The notes: generated from the letters alone by a model not told the origin. Numbered from the stretch's first letter, positions 32,037-44,930 are shown. The stretch: DNA of 64,000 nucleotides from Macrosoma leucophasiata (GCA_036365455.1 JAWQUS010000011.1:3430001-3494000); one strand, 5' to 3'. Numbers and translations: made by a program.

Positions 32037-32309
32037 TTATGGAATATCTGCCGTTATCCAAATAGCGTCCAACAGCCGCGACTGAATTGACAATGCAATG
32101 CAAAGTCGAAAAATATCCATGGAGCTAGATCGCTCTTGGACGTCCGAAGACGTTCGATCGCTAAAGGACACGTCCGCGACTTACGTTCCATAGTGTGCAC
32201 TGTGCACACCATAGAGAAAGAAAAATGTACAAATGTACTGGCTAGTTTATGATATTCAGCCACCGCTGATGGACGCGTCCTATAATATGTTTTGCCCTTA
32301 GAGCAATAT

Positions 32310-32472
32310 TATAGTGGTCCAGGTCCATGGGAGACTCGATCGGGGTCTACGTAGGCGTGAATAAAAATTGGAAATATGGGAATGTGATAAATGTAGCAAG
32401 GAGGGTCCACCGAAACCAGAAAAAAATTAAAAGGGGTCTACAAGAAAAAATAGTTTGGGAGCCTCTGCACTA
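32310..32472. mobile_element. hAT-type MITE (family M), 5'-degraded copy
   Basis: Shares the middle (GGTCTACGTAGGCGTGAATA) and the right end (AGTTTGGGAGCCTCTG) with the other family M copies. The left end is altered. Confidence 0.75.
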
Positions 32473-32723
32473 GAGTATAATACTTATTATAAATTGCGAC
32501 CCTGAAAAGCGCCTACAATAATGTCTTGAGCAAAAAACCAAAAGCCTCGTTAATAACGTCGTTTACTATTGCATTTGTTAACTAATGTTCTACTTCTAGG
32601 TATATGATACATGAACCTATAGTACGTAGTATTATTATTATTACATATTCTCTGCCTATAGTATATTGATGTATGTACATAATTTAGTTATTAGACTCCC
32701 AAACAAAATGATGTTTAGTACCG

Positions 32724-32791
32724 TAAAGAAAAGAAAAGAAAAGAAAAGAAAAGAAAAGAAAAGAAAAGAAAAGAAAAGAAAAGAAAAGAAA
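32724..32791 (+). repeat. (AAAAG)n microsatellite
   Basis: About 13 units of AAAAG. Open frames here are artefacts. Confidence 0.95.
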
Positions 32792-33564
32792 ACATTTATT
32801 TGGACAGCACAGAGACATGACGATACAAATTGCCAGACGATTGGTACACAGGTACAATTAAACAAAAAGCAAAAACAATAACAATTAAAAAAGAAAAAAA
32901 AAAGAGATTAAGTCTCACGGCTGGTCCAAATGGGAGCCCAGATCAGCTTCATATCAAGTCGATAACATCAATCGACTTGACTGACGCTGATTTTCATCTG
33001 GGACCCTGGTGTTTCACGTACATATATATTCAGTACCGTAGATATAAGTACCTACTGTGCTACCGGGCCTACCGGTGATTAAGCAATGTACCGGTAACTA
33101 CCGTTCTATTGCTCAATTAAATGTAAAATGTCCTTAACCTTGCACCAAACAATGACGTCATTGGGTAAACAAACTAACTTGAACCTATAAAGTCAGACTA
33201 CGAACTGCTAACTAATTACAATTGCTAACTTTAACATTATTCACAAAGACTTACATAATCTGAATTGAATGGTGGAATATCGAGAGAACTGTTGGTTCCT
33301 TTCTTGTCCTTTTGTTCTTACGCCATTGACAATACCAGGGTATCATAGCAACACAATCAAAATGTACAAACTATGCGCGCTTGTTGGATAAATATAATTG
33401 ATTATGTTTGTATGTATGTATCTTGACGCCAGATATGTTTGTAAATTTTAACAGTAATTCTACATAGGTACCTGCCTCTTTTACTTTAATTTTAGAAAAT
33501 ATTTAAATATCGGTAGGAATCTAGAAGTTATAATTTTTGTCTTATTTTGCTTTATTCTTATATG

Positions 33565-33834
33565 TAATGGAAGTGGAAAACAAGCATGCAGTTCACATTG
33601 ATGTTAAGAGACCAAGGTCAAAATGCAGATGCGTTACCACTCCTGAGGCCTAAGGTGTTATGCCTCTGTGCCGGAAATTACAGAGCCGTACATTACCACC
33701 TGACCGGAACACCATAGTACTGAACAGTAGTACCATTTAGCGATAGCATTTACCATTTAGGTAAATTAGTTAATGCGGTGTTGCCCACGCCTGCGAGCTC
33801 CGTCACTGGAGCTCTACCACCAGTGAACAGTTAA
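33565..33834 (-). repeat. Rep-A reverse copy with a small internal deletion
   Basis: Complement of the tail region to CTCTACCACCAGTG. Lacks the GTGTCTATAGGCTGCAG part. Confidence 0.85.
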
Positions 33835-34230
33835 GATGTTTCAAGAAATTGATATAAATATTCCTCTATAGGTATGTAGGTAAAGCTTTCATCTCAAAAA
33901 AATAAGGTTGCTGACTCTATTATTGACTAAGCTGTGGGCGAAATGTAGTATCCATTTTTTTAATCCCTCACACATCTAGGTACCTACCTATATTTTTATT
34001 GTTTTTGGGACCAAATAGGCTTTACTTTTAAATTAAGTACGTGTTATAAAGTGTGCCTATTTTATTCTTCACAAAATTGTGGACGAAATGTAGTAATTTT
34101 ATAATTACACACTTATCTATATTAGGAGGTACAAACTTTTTGAGTGTCTGTTAGAACTGTATAAGTCTTACTTTTAAATTACGTGTTAAAATAAACCGAG
34201 CCCACTTTATAAATATACTTACATTTTTTT

Positions 34231-34489
34231 CGTAGGCACCACCGCATTATCTAATATACTTGCCGCTAAATGGTAGTGTTCAGCACTATCGTGTTCCGGT
34301 CAGGTGGTAATGTACGGCCCTGTAATTTCCGGCACAGAGGCGTAACACCTTGGGCCTCAGGAGTGGTAACGCATCTGCATTTTGACCTTGGTCTTCATGT
34401 GGGTGTCTATAGGCTGCAGTCATCACTTAACATCAATGTGAACTGCATGCTTGCTTGCCACGCCCATTACATAAAAAAAAAAAAACATT
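34231..34489 (+). repeat. Rep-A, 5'-truncated
   Basis: From CGTAGGCACCACCGCATTAT to poly(A). Confidence 0.88.
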
Positions 34490-35194
34490 AACGAGATAAA
34501 TACAATAAGAACAAAAAATATAAGTTAACTATCATTCTAAATTGCTATTTCGTTGAGTAGTTATACCTACTTAGGTATCTTTTATAGAAGGAATACTAAT
34601 CAAAATTGCACGTTTAAATATAATTTGGCATCAGCAACAGTATATAGGTAAAAAAAGTAATACAATGTTACCGATTCCCGTCTGCTGTACCTGCAACTTG
34701 TATTACTAGTGCTGCTCACTTCACACCACCACATTTCGCGTCAAAGCGCCTAGAAAAATGTTCACGGCAACATTTTATTAAATCAATATAATGCGTTACG
34801 CATTTTTACCGATATCAATACTAGATATGTCTGACACCCCAGACGGGGGTGTGGGTACTGATTAAAAATTTACGAATTTTTGTCATTTTTAGGGGCAGTG
34901 ATATGCTTCACTGGGCACCCCATAGTGTACACAGTGCACTATACTTACGATAATGGTTACTATGGCAACCGCATGGCCATATTTGCGTTATCATTGTTGT
35001 GGTTCTGTATACAGTAGATTAAATCTATTTAAATTCTTGTTTGCCTAGCTGGGTAATAGTGTGTAAAAAATATCTACGCATGTTTTCTTTGAATACCAAT
35101 TACAACCCCTCTAAATTAAGCAATACTCCTCATTTTTTAAATGGACTTATGTAGGTGGCTCGTCTTAAGACGGTACTTATCTAGTTCACTGGGC

Positions 35195-35360
35195 AAGGGG
35201 CACTTTGACGTGAGGTATCCCTGCGTACCAGCATCCCTACAAGGATCTTGCCCCCGACGTTTCGGGGGCAGAGAGGCGGGGGGAGTGAGGAAGCCTCGAT
35301 CCCCAAACCCCCCCCCCCCCCTTCTGTTTTGCTTCACGCGCGGAGGGAGGGATGATAGTC
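35195..35360 (+). repeat. Rep-L copy with a C run
   Basis: AAGGGGCACTTTGACGTGAG to CACGCGCGGAGGGAGGGATG, with a run of about 14 C at 35308-35321. Confidence 0.75.
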
Positions 35361-35706
35361 AGTCAGAGAGCAAAGGACTCTCAGCCTAACTAAATTTACA
35401 CAATGCCTACGGGAGCCCCGGGCGATTATTTCGATGGCTTTACCCAGTGGCGTAGCTATGTGGAGGCAGCGTGAGTGGGGCCCGCACCGGGTGCCACCCG
35501 TTTGGGGGTGACACCCTCTCCAGGGATCATCTTTATTCAAATAACCAAAATTGGTTATCAAGTTTAGACGTGGAAACGCAATAGAATGGGGAGTAATTTT
35601 TTTTTGTTCATACGCTCCGGGTCTTATCTATGTTAGCTAAACCACTTAGCTTGACCATTTGGTTCAGTTTTATGGGATAAGAGTAGAGTATATGAGATGA
35701 TCCCAG

Positions 35707-36090
35707 TTAGAGGCGGCTTAACCTATAGCAGAGAATATGTAATAATACTACGTATAGAATGGACACTTCGACGTCCCGCCCGATTTCCCCGCATCACCCA
35801 ACCTCCTCCCCTCTTATGGGCGACGGTTGGTATTTTGTCCTTACTACGCACACAGGTGCACTTGTAAATACACGTCACTGATTGAAGTAAGAGAGACCAA
35901 ATTAAGCGTTTGTATGGAAATTTGGCGGAGTGTTCGCGGTGTGCCTATAAGTGCAGGGTGTGCAAATACACACGGGCGCCGCGGCTCTAAGAGCATCGTC
36001 TTGGACCATCATGGTCAGGCCTAGGGGGCGCTAGGGTTTCATTGCACACGGACGCTACACGAGCTAGAGCCACCCCTGATCCCAGTATTG
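35707..36090 (+). repeat. Rep-D copy split by Rep-C
   Basis: GAGGCGGCTTAACCTATA at 35710, resuming AAGTGCAGGGTGTGC at 35950, to GAGCTAGAGCCACCCC. Confidence 0.82.
35730..35943 (-). mobile_element. Rep-C inserted in Rep-D
   Basis: Reverse copy AGAGAATATG to GCGGTGTG, flanked by CCTATAGC and CCTATAAG. The uninterrupted Rep-D at 30217 has a single CCTATAG at this point. Confidence 0.85.
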
Positions 36091-36540
36091 AATCCAGAGA
36101 AGGGTTAATAAGGGATAAAGTTTGCACTTAGCTGAATCAAACTACTCACTTATACAAACTCAAACTCAAAAATTCATCTAACCACTTGGAAATAATATTA
36201 TTTGCTTGTGATAGGTCAAATTACAAATATAAAATTAAAGCGAATAACAACTGATACGTTGATTAATATAAACAAAATAAAATAAGTAATAATAATAATG
36301 GTCCAAAAATACTTAATAATAAAAATAGGTATCAACAGAATGTTCCATACTCTCTTTTACAAACGGCAAGATAAGACTAAACAAATACACCAACATATAT
36401 ACCTAACACTGATGGTCTATGGTCACCTCTTCCTACGCCCATGACTTGATCCATGAAAAGATTTTAAAGCTGAGAAGAACCAAGATTGAAGACCCAATCC
36501 ATTGATGGTTATTGTTTCTCTAGCCTTAAAAACATAAAAA

Positions 36541-36791
36541 TACAGTATCCAAGAAGAAATATTGCACATCGACCTTAGAAACGAGACTTCGACTTATTTC
36601 GGCTCTGTAGAGCGTCATCTCTTTTGCACCTTATGTGACGTTTCTCGACCATTTTGATCAAGTTTTGACCAATACCGGACTATCAGTGCTTACGTAGGCA
36701 GTGTGCAACAGAGATAATGCTCTACAAAGTCGAAATAAGCCGAAGTCTCGTTTCAAAGGTCGATGTGCAATATTTCTTGATGAGCACTGTA
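36541..36791. mobile_element. MITE-I, full copy
   Basis: ACAGTATCCAAGAAGAAATA to AATATTTCTTGATGAGCACT. Near-perfect fold-back arms. Confidence 0.84.
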
Positions 36792-36833
36792 CTTACTTGT
36801 TATTGTAATTTGCTACCTATATTTGAACAATTC

Positions 36834-37112
36834 TTTTTTTATCTAATGGAAGTGGCAAACGAGCATGCAGTTCACATTGATGTTAAGTGATGACTGCAGC
36901 CTATAGGCACCTGCACAAAGACCAAGGTCAAAATGCAGATGCGTTACTACTCCTGAGGCCTAAGGTGTTATGCCTCTGTGCCGGAAATTACAGGCCCGTA
37001 CATTACCACCTGACCCGAACACAGTAGTGCTGAACACTACCATTTAGCGGATAGTAATGCGGTGGTGCCTACGCCCGCGAGCTCCATCACTGGAGCTCTA
37101 CCACCAGTAATT
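36834..37112 (-). repeat. Rep-A reverse copy
   Basis: Complement of the tail to GAGCTCTACCACCAGTAA. Confidence 0.88.
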
Positions 37113-37485
37113 TGGTATATTTGTACAATTCGTTGAAAAATTAGCACTGTTGGCTCTTTACTCGCTGCTTAATTCAGTTTGAAATTTATTAAAATCAACG
37201 TTAATTTATTGCAGGTACGCGAGTAAGTACGATATTACAGCCGCGGCCGGAAAAATATTACACAAACAAACAATATTAAGTCAGTTTCGTGACTGCAAAA
37301 AGCGGTGTTGTTGAACTTGGTTATCCGCATCGGCAAGCATAAGCGAAATATTTATGTGTTTTTAAAACAAACCGTCCATAAATATTCATGAATATCGAAA
37401 ATAACTGAATGATTATTTGAAGATTTACCGATTATTGCTTCGCGAGGCGGCGGAGAGGTTATAATGCCATTCAATTATTAAAAAA

Positions 37486-37835
37486 CTAGCGGCCCGCCCC
37501 GGCTTCGCGCGGTGCAATGTTGCCTATCCTCTCCTATTCGTCTTAGCGTGATGATTATACATAAATATTGCCTTAAGTCTTCCTCGATATCTTTTATAGT
37601 TTAGGCAGCGTGCGCAAAATAAGTAACTTTTCTGGTTGATTTTTTTTACACCTTGTTGTTGAAAAACCCAAATATCTTACGGAACCCTATTTATTAAAAA
37701 ATAAAATATAGCCTATGTTACCCGTGGATAATGTAGCTTTCGAATAGTGAAATAAGTTTTTAAATCGGTCCAGAAGTTATTGAGCCTTTTCATTACAAAC
37801 AAACAAAAAAATATTACCTCTTTTTATTATTAGTT
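37486..37835 (+). repeat. Rep-G copy
   Basis: ACTAGCGGCCCGCCCCGGCT to AAAAAATATTACCTCTTTTT; near-complement of 50808-51152. Confidence 0.78.
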
Positions 37836-38009
37836 TAGATAACTCCATGTCAATCGCAGCGAAATCGCTTCGCAAGTTGCTAGTGAACTCTATTGCGCTT
37901 TGAATAGAACTTGGATGAATAAAATTAAATTCGGCTTATCAGTTAACTCTATCCACCGCAGTAGCACCACAAATAAATAGATACAATCTATTTACTGTGG
38001 TAGCACCGT

Positions 38010-38292
38010 AATTGTCTCCGTAGTCTAGTGGCAACAGGCCACTACTGCTACACCGGGGTCCTGGGTTAGATCCCTGGTCAAAGCTATCAGAGATAAATCT
38101 GTAAAATCTTTTATCGATGGTTCTATTGGGCTTTGTCCATTTTCTAGAAGATTCTCAGTACCTCGAGTAGGTACTGTACCATGTAGGGACTCTACTAGTG
38201 CCCGGAGATGTCAACATGCTCGCCACCTGTTATATGAGACATACCTAACGTAACTGGCGAATCGAGATTGTTTACATGTATGAATAATGTCA
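38010..38292 (+). repeat. Rep-B SINE copy
   Basis: TCTCCGTAGTCTAGTGGCAA head, degraded B box GGGTTAGATCCC, then a body with a short insertion around 38175-38205. Confidence 0.82.
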
Positions 38293-39139
38293 CAATGTAA
38301 CAATTTGTTACAAAACTCAGTATTTTTTTGTTCCTACTAAGCTTTTATCGATTTAATTTGTTTTTTTTTTGTGGTGTGGTGGCGGCCCCTTATGGTGACG
38401 GCCCCTAGACAACTGTCTATGTTGCCTGTGCTTAAATCCAGCTAATTTGGCACCACAGATCACCTCCAATAGATACCGCATTCAGGGCAACCGACGCTCA
38501 CAACATATAAGTGCATTTTGCTAGCATAGAACGCAATCCCGTCGTTGCCTGACAGCCAATCACAGCGCTTTAGTTACGTCTCCCGCAACCCCCGCGTACC
38601 TAAAAACGGTGAACACGGATCCAAACAAATATTCATTAATGCGGTATCTATCGGACTTACGCGATAGGTAGCAACCAAGCGTAAGTCGATTTGTTCTCGG
38701 AATTCGCGTAAAACGAGGTAGCGTAAGTATGTAGGTAGCGGGGCATATGCAGAGAATATTAGATATGCGGATCTCTAGAATTAATGTTGGCGTGTGCGTG
38801 TGTTACCACGTTACTTAGTAGTTTATACGATTGTTTATGCGTGTGTGAGCGTCCATAATCAGACAGTATTTCTTATGATTTGCAAGTAACACAACAGCGA
38901 TTGCGTGAGGCGTGAGGCGGGGTCGATGACCGATATCGCGATGCCGTGATAAGCTGATACCTACTACGTACGAGACGATAATAGACGCCTCTATTGAATG
39001 TTTTAACATTCTTGTGAGATTTATTACAATTGCCGAATTACTTTGGTGTTGCAAAAAGTTCATTTCTGATTGTAATGCTTTTTTGGTTAAGTTTTCTGGA
39101 CATTGTAGGTACCTATTTATTTAAAGAGTTGTATGCATG
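38293..39139. other. Gene-free sequence
   Basis: No repeat family shared within the window and no exon-like frame recognised. Confidence 0.5.
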
Positions 39140-39260
39140 ATCTTACTAGATACAATCATAAATGTGAAAGTATGGATGTTTGTTTGTTTGTTGCTCAATC
39201 ACGTCGATTCGTTTTATTTCATTTGACATTATCTGATATTTGACATAAATTATTTCAAGA
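39140..39260 (+). repeat. RTE-like tail fragment
   Basis: AATGTGAAAGTATGGATGTT, TTGTTTGTTTGTTGCTCAAT; resembles the loop at 8042-8150. Confidence 0.5.
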
Positions 39261-39342
39261 ATGAACTTGCAATGACGCACATGTTTTTGGTCCTTCGAGC
39301 CGGATATGAACCAGTGCCGATGAGGTAGCTGAGTGGGTACCT

Positions 39343-39426
39343 ACTACCATTTAGAAGCAAGTAGATTAGGCAATGCGGTGGTGACTACGCCTGTGAACTC
39401 CATCACTGGAGCTCTACTACCAGTAA
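39343..39426 (-). repeat. Rep-A 5' fragment
   Basis: Only the first 80 bp (ACCATTTAGAAGCAAGTAGA to CTCTACTACCAGTAAT). Confidence 0.75.
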
Positions 39427-39477
39427 TTATGTACTATATTCCAATAGAACGGAAGCAAAAGCAATGAAAAAAAAAAC

Positions 39478-39600
39478 ATGCTGTGAGCAGCAACGTATCG
39501 CTTATATCGCTATATAACTACCGCTGCCGCGATTGCGAACCGTTGCGATTGTGGCATTTCCCCATTATGGGGAAGCTTTGGTCTAGGTTTAGCAGTTGAC
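39478..39600 (+). repeat. Rep-J fragment
   Basis: AACTACCGCTGCCGCGATTG to GGAAGCTTTGGTCTAGG. Confidence 0.6.
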
Positions 39601-40241
39601 ATATTTGAGCTAAAATGATGAATTCTCATTGGGGCCGGTCATAAGATACGTAATAAACCTTTTCTGACCCCCTCCCAACCTATTGTCACGCTGTGGCATA
39701 TTATTTGTGATCCCCTCCCCCCTAAAACAAAAGCTATGACTAACCCACCCCCGAATATTACATTTTTATTTATAAAAGGTAGTGTAACGAAATAATATAA
39801 TATACCTACTTATTAATTTAAAATATTGTACCTAATGAACTACGCACGTCACGTTGCCGTGGACCCCCCGCTCCCGCCTGTCACATTTTGTCATGCTCAG
39901 CGAAACCCTCTCCCCCGTATATGCAAACGTATACCCCCCTCCCCAAACGGCCCCTTTTCGCATATCGCACTTGACCAATATTGAAATGATTACAAGTTCA
40001 GTACAATATCAGCAAGAAAAACACATGACGCAGATAAATCTCTCTCAAACTGCGGTCGTTCACCGCTTATCGTTGTTCGCTGTATCTAATTCAAAATATT
40101 ATTACTGGACGTAAAAGAAAGCAATAACAATTCGGTTGCTGGACGTGAGATGTTTAAGGTACCTTTATTCTTGTCATATTTAATTAACTGCCTTAGTAGC
40201 CTAGTGGTAGCAAGTCACAACTGCTACGCTGGAGTCTTGGG

Positions 40242-40466
40242 CACACCGCGGACACTCCGCCAAAATTCCATACAAACGCTTAATTTGGTCTTTATTACAC
40301 AGGCATTCAGTGACGTGTATTTACACGTGCACCTGTGTGCCTAGCACGTGAAGAATACCAAACTGCCAAACGTCGCCCATAAGAGGGGAGGAGGTTGGGT
40401 GAGGTGGGGAAATCAGCCGGCACGTCGAAATGTCCATTCTGTACGTAGTGTTATTACATATTCTCT
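40242..40466 (+). mobile_element. Rep-C inserted in a Rep-B SINE
   Basis: 225 bp, flanked by the perfect 8-bp duplication GTCTTGGG (40234-40241, 40467-40474). It splits the SINE head between the A and B boxes. Confidence 0.9.
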
Positions 40467-40664
40467 GTCTTGGGTTCGATTGGGTCGGGAGCTATCAGAA
40501 ATAACGCTGTAAAATCCTTTATATCTAGTTCCATTGGGATTTTTCTATATTCTGGAAGTTTCCCAGCAACTCGGAGTTTGGTAATGTGCCTGGAGATGTC
40601 AACGGGCCCGGCACATGTAACACGGGCAAAAACTTAACCGGCGAATCGAAGGTGCTTGCATGTA

Positions 40665-40953
40665 TTTTTTTTTTATGTATAGGAAGTGGCAAACAAGCAT
40701 GCTGTTCACATTGATGTTAAGTGATGACTGCAGCCTAAAGACCGACACAAAGACCGAGGTCAAAATGCAGATGCGTTACCACTCCTGAGGCCTAAGGTAT
40801 TATGCCTCTGTGCCGGAAATTACAGGGCCGTACATTGCCACCTGACCGGAACACGATAGTGCTAAGCACTTCCATTTAGCGGCAAGTATATTAGGTAATG
40901 CGGTTGTGCCTACGCCCGCGAGCTCCGTCACTGGAGCTCTACCACCAGTGTAA
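40665..40953 (-). repeat. Rep-A reverse copy inside Rep-B
   Basis: A T-rich tail followed by a full body to CTCTACCACCAGTG. Interrupts the Rep-B SINE between GCTTGCATGTA and TGTTTGAATGCATGC. Confidence 0.88.
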
Positions 40954-41097
40954 ATATGTGTTTGAATGCATGCATTTACCTCTACCTACCCCTTCGGGAA
41001 TTACACAGATTACAGGGCGTGAAGTTGCAATACGATTACGACGAAGACGATTTTTTATTTTCACAATAGGCGAGTGAATTTAGAAATTAAAGAAAAA

Positions 41098-41290
41098 ACT
41101 GGTTGCCTGTAAAGTCGGTTTTACGGGCGAAGATATTACGTGACAACGTCTTTTTCTCGGTAGAAAGGCATTCGCCGGTCCGGCAGGCCTCTCTCTCGTT
41201 CGGTGACTCATCGTTACGTTACCGGGCGTTACACTTTTTAATGAGTGACTCCGAGCCGCAACCTAATTTAAGACGTTGTCACGTCAAAAA
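41098..41290 (+). mobile_element. Rep-O element
   Basis: ACTGGTTGCCTGTAAAGTCG to AAGACGTTGTCACGTCAAAA. The short open frame inside is not a gene. Confidence 0.8.
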
Positions 41291-41799
41291 TTAAACGCAT
41301 AATCCAAATCCGAACCAAATTAATATCCAGATACGAAATATCATCCACGTAATATCCCTGTTTAAAAAAACAAATGCGAAATGAAGGTGTCCCGAATTCG
41401 ACCATGATAAACATCACATTAATTTTATGTTTCAAAGTGTTATAAACTTCTAACAACAAAACATAACACTAGCGTTACGCGAAGCTATTCGCTCAAGCAA
41501 TCCTCATATCTAGGCAAGCTCCTTGCAATTTGCTGAACTTTGAATTAATATGCCCAATTTCTGTGGAATTGTTTATTTGTATTCAAAATTGCGTGACGAA
41601 CACGAACTGGGTCACAGTATCATTTACGACTAAATGATAAAAGGTGAATTATGGAAGCGATGTGCTTGCGAAAGTGAAATTAAGAATGCTCTGGCACGTG
41701 TAGGTAATACCTATCATACAACAGAATATTTGACGAGAAGCGATTTCTGATCTACTTGAATAAGATTTTACCGTTAGTAGTATGTAAGTAGGTAGGTAA

Positions 41800-41930
41800 T
41801 AATATTAATACTCTTTATTGTACACTCAACAGAATCACAAAACAGAAATTATACATGGACAGTAAATACAACGGGCGGCCTTATCGCTGCCAGCGATTTC
41901 TTCCAGGCAACCATAATTTAACAGAAATGC
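41800..41930 (-). mobile_element. LINE 3' end fragment
   Basis: TACTCTTTATTGTACACTCA, then CGGGCGGCCTTATCGCTGCC; a 3'-terminal phrase of common lepidopteran LINEs, in reverse. Confidence 0.55.
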
Positions 41931-42219
41931 GCTTAGGAAGAAGTAGGGCAAATTAAAGCTAAGAAAAAAAAAATAATAATAAGTACATGCTAAAATTAAA
42001 CAGTGTGTGACATGACAATGATAGAATAGCGGTGAAGGGAAAAATACATAATAAGAAAAATAAATACAGTGACAACAGTTGAGACAAAATTAATCAAAAG
42101 ATAGGTAGTTACCTACCACCGCATTATATTATTATAAAGGGAGCAAAAGCGATAATCTGCATATCGTTAGTACTTTAGTCAGCAGTATTCAAGCGACATT
42201 GGAGAGCTGGCGCTGGCGG

Positions 42220-42358
42220 CGTCGGTATGTAACGACCCCACCGCCCACAATAAAAAAAGAATATTCTTCTACTGGAAGAGATTTCTTCCACTAGTGCAGT
42301 CAGCCAACCAAGCAATGCCGGTCAAACTATTCCAATGGGGCGGCGGTAATATCTCATA
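42220..42358 (+). repeat. Rep-J fragment
   Basis: CGACCCCACCGCCCACAATA to CCAATGGGGCGGCGGTAAT. Confidence 0.65.
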
Positions 42359-42364
42359 AATATT

Positions 42365-42946
42365 TTTAATAGGTTATAGGATCCCACTGCAGAATCATTT
42401 CGTTCGTCCAGATATGCTGCAAACCTAATTTTTAGGTATATGCGTAAAAATTAGGTGGTAAAAAATTTATAATCTAGAGAATATATATCCACTAGGTTGC
42501 CTATCAAAACTAGGCCGCAAATATTTATTTTTAACAGCCAGCAACTCTTATATGCTGCCGATTTCATTTGGATCCCGTATATCATAATAATGAGAAAAAT
42601 AAGCCTTAATTTGATATATAAATAATACATGTAGGAACGTTATGGACGTAAAAAGTTATCGGGACGGAACGAAAATATGTAGAGGCGGCAAAGTGCTTAA
42701 CGACAGCAGAGATTTTTCAGAGTCTTTATACATATTGCCGTGAAGTCGACGATAGTTTATTAAAAAACAACAACTATGTGCAAAAAAAATATTTTCAAAA
42801 AATGTTTATAAAAAAATACTTGCGGCCATTTTTTGACAGGCAGCCAAGTGGATCTATATTTAGTAGATTATAATATGCGTAAAAATTAGGTTTGCAGCAT
42901 ATCTGGATCAACAAAATGATTCTGCAGTGGGAACCTAAACTTTAAG
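42365..42946. mobile_element. DNA element with long inverted ends
   Basis: Inverted ends of about 120 bp: CCCACTGCAGAATCATTTCG at the left and the complement of CCCACTGCAGAATCATTTTG at the right. About 330 bp between them with no open frame. Non-autonomous. Confidence 0.75.
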
Positions 42947-44790
42947 CAAAATGTTGCCAAAGCGAGACTTTATAGCTCGTCAAAAATTGTCAGCCGTCTT
43001 GTGAACCTCAACTGAATCACTATTAACTTTGTTTAATTTATTCGGTTCATTCATACCCGCTGTCATAATAAAACAAATAAAACAAAACTTTTTAGTGTCC
43101 AAATTAGCTCGCAATAAGATGTACATGTCCAGATCTCATGTAGAGCCAAGTTTCTAACTCTACAAGCCAATCTTTTCAAACTCTACACCTTAGTTTAAAA
43201 CCATTAAATAACAAATGGATGCATTTTTTACATTACCTTTACGGTGTACAAAATGTTTTTCAAGATTTTATTGCACTACTTTATTCGCGTATCTAATATT
43301 TGCCAAATAACAGCTTTCTAGTTCTAAGAGTCGACGAGCTTAGCTCCCGACAGATGGGCGGACGTAGGCTAACGGACCTTAAAGGGTACCATAAAATCTA
43401 GCTTACTATTTCTAGATATTATGGAAAGTGAACAGACAATAGATGCAAATGAAGTGACGACGATTTGATACTAGCTGAATTTATTCGGTCGCTATCGTAG
43501 AAAAGTGTAGCGAGTGCGAGCTAGGCGCCGCTATAGTCGGGTACCACAGATCAATCAGCCTTCCTCGGGTACTGTCTGATTCAATAAAGTTCATTGGGTA
43601 TAGTAAAATCCTACTTTCCGTACCCAAAAAAAACCGAAACTTTGTATTAGCCGATACTCAAACTGTGCTCCGCGGAGCTCAAGAGCTCCGCAAAGCGTTT
43701 GTCAGTGCTCTACGACAATATTGGAATGAACAAAAATGATCTTTATAAAAACAATCTAACTAAATAGATTAACTCAAAACTAAGTACTCAGTAGTAATCG
43801 TGACTCAAGTATATAATAGTAGCCCAGCGATCGCCGGTATCGTTACAATTCATGAACCCAAAATGCCCGGCATAAAACCGTCATGAATAGAAATCGTTCC
43901 TTAAACCATATTTCCGCGGTTCGTGACATTCTCGCATGTTGCATCCCGGCTCGCGAACTTCCCGATCGTAAATAACGTTTTATGTCACGTGTCAAAGCCG
44001 CCATCTTGGATCGTTGACAAACCAAACGCCGATGCGATCACAACACTACCCACCAACGGCTTACGCCCTTGAAATAGAGCCCAAAATTTCTCGTTTGGTT
44101 CTTTGACGATGTATAAAAAATCACGTGCCTTTTATAAAAATGGGAATGGTCTCCATATCGATTGTGCCAACTGGTGCTTACCTCCGATCTCGATTTGTCG
44201 GCAATTGGTGGGTAATCGAGCTCTCGATTATTCGAATTGCGGCGTCAAGTGATAGGTTTAGCGGAGTGTAGCTGATTTGTATCTTGTTTCGAACGCGAAT
44301 TTTTCGCTCGCGACTTCCTTCCTGTTCATTCTTTGGTAATTATTTGTTCCCTACGGATGATTTTTATCAGGACCAATAGGTATAGTTCGTGTGATAAGTG
44401 ATTACGGTAAAAGATCCGATTTTTAAAAAAAGGTTCACATTTTTGATAAGTTCCCAGCTTTCAATCTGATGCCATGCAACCCATGCAATTACTAAAATAT
44501 ATTTAAGCATTTAGCAATGTCTTCACAGACATTGGAGGCTTATAAAAATTCATGATGGCCCAGATAATGTTCAATTTGATTTTATGGGACACGCACATCT
44601 GTGTCAGTTGATCTGGCTGACAAATGGCTAAACAGCTTTTTAAATTGTTAAATTTTACCCGAAAGGTTCGTTGCATGCCACAGTAATTCGATGGATCGCG
44701 GCACAATCTGAGCACAACAGTAAAAATAGTATCTATTGTTTTGTAATTCTGAGAAGCGATTTTAGGCGTGTTTGACTGAACTGACTGACT
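42947..44790. other. Gene-free intronic or intergenic sequence
   Basis: No exon or shared repeat seen. The short minus-strand frames at 43843-44025 and 44503-44715 look random. Confidence 0.5.
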
Positions 44791-44796
44791 GAATAA

Positions 44797-44930
44797 TCAT
44801 CATCCCTCCTTCCGCACGTGTGGCGCAACAAAGGGGGGATGGTTCGGGGTTCGAGAATTACCTCCTTCCCCGGGCCTGTCTACCCCCGTTTCGGGGGCGT
44901 GAACCTACTAAGGGATGTTGACAAGCAGGA
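44797..44930 (-). repeat. Rep-L reverse copy
   Basis: CATCATCCCTCCTTCCGCAC to CCGTTTCGGGGGCGTGAACC. Confidence 0.72.

Larger units (their letters stand above)
40185..41030 (+). repeat. Rep-B SINE carrying two nested insertions
   Basis: SINE pieces at 40185-40241, 40467-40664 and 40954-41030. Rep-C interrupts the head and a reverse Rep-A copy interrupts the body. The pieces join in family order. Confidence 0.88.

Noticed and set aside
32656..32881. Frames rich in Lys/Glu or Phe/Leu
   Set aside because: Products of the (AAAAG)n microsatellite.
34270..34491. Short frames starting MVVFSTIVFRSGG
   Set aside because: Lie wholly in Rep-A; similar frames recur in other Rep-A copies.
35137..35561. 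Plus- and minus-strand frames of 66-82 codons
   Set aside because: GC-rich Rep-L repeat with a C run; no conserved protein features.
41103..41294. 63-codon frame MPVKSVLRAK, also at 19411-19629
   Set aside because: Same Rep-O element in two places; not a gene.
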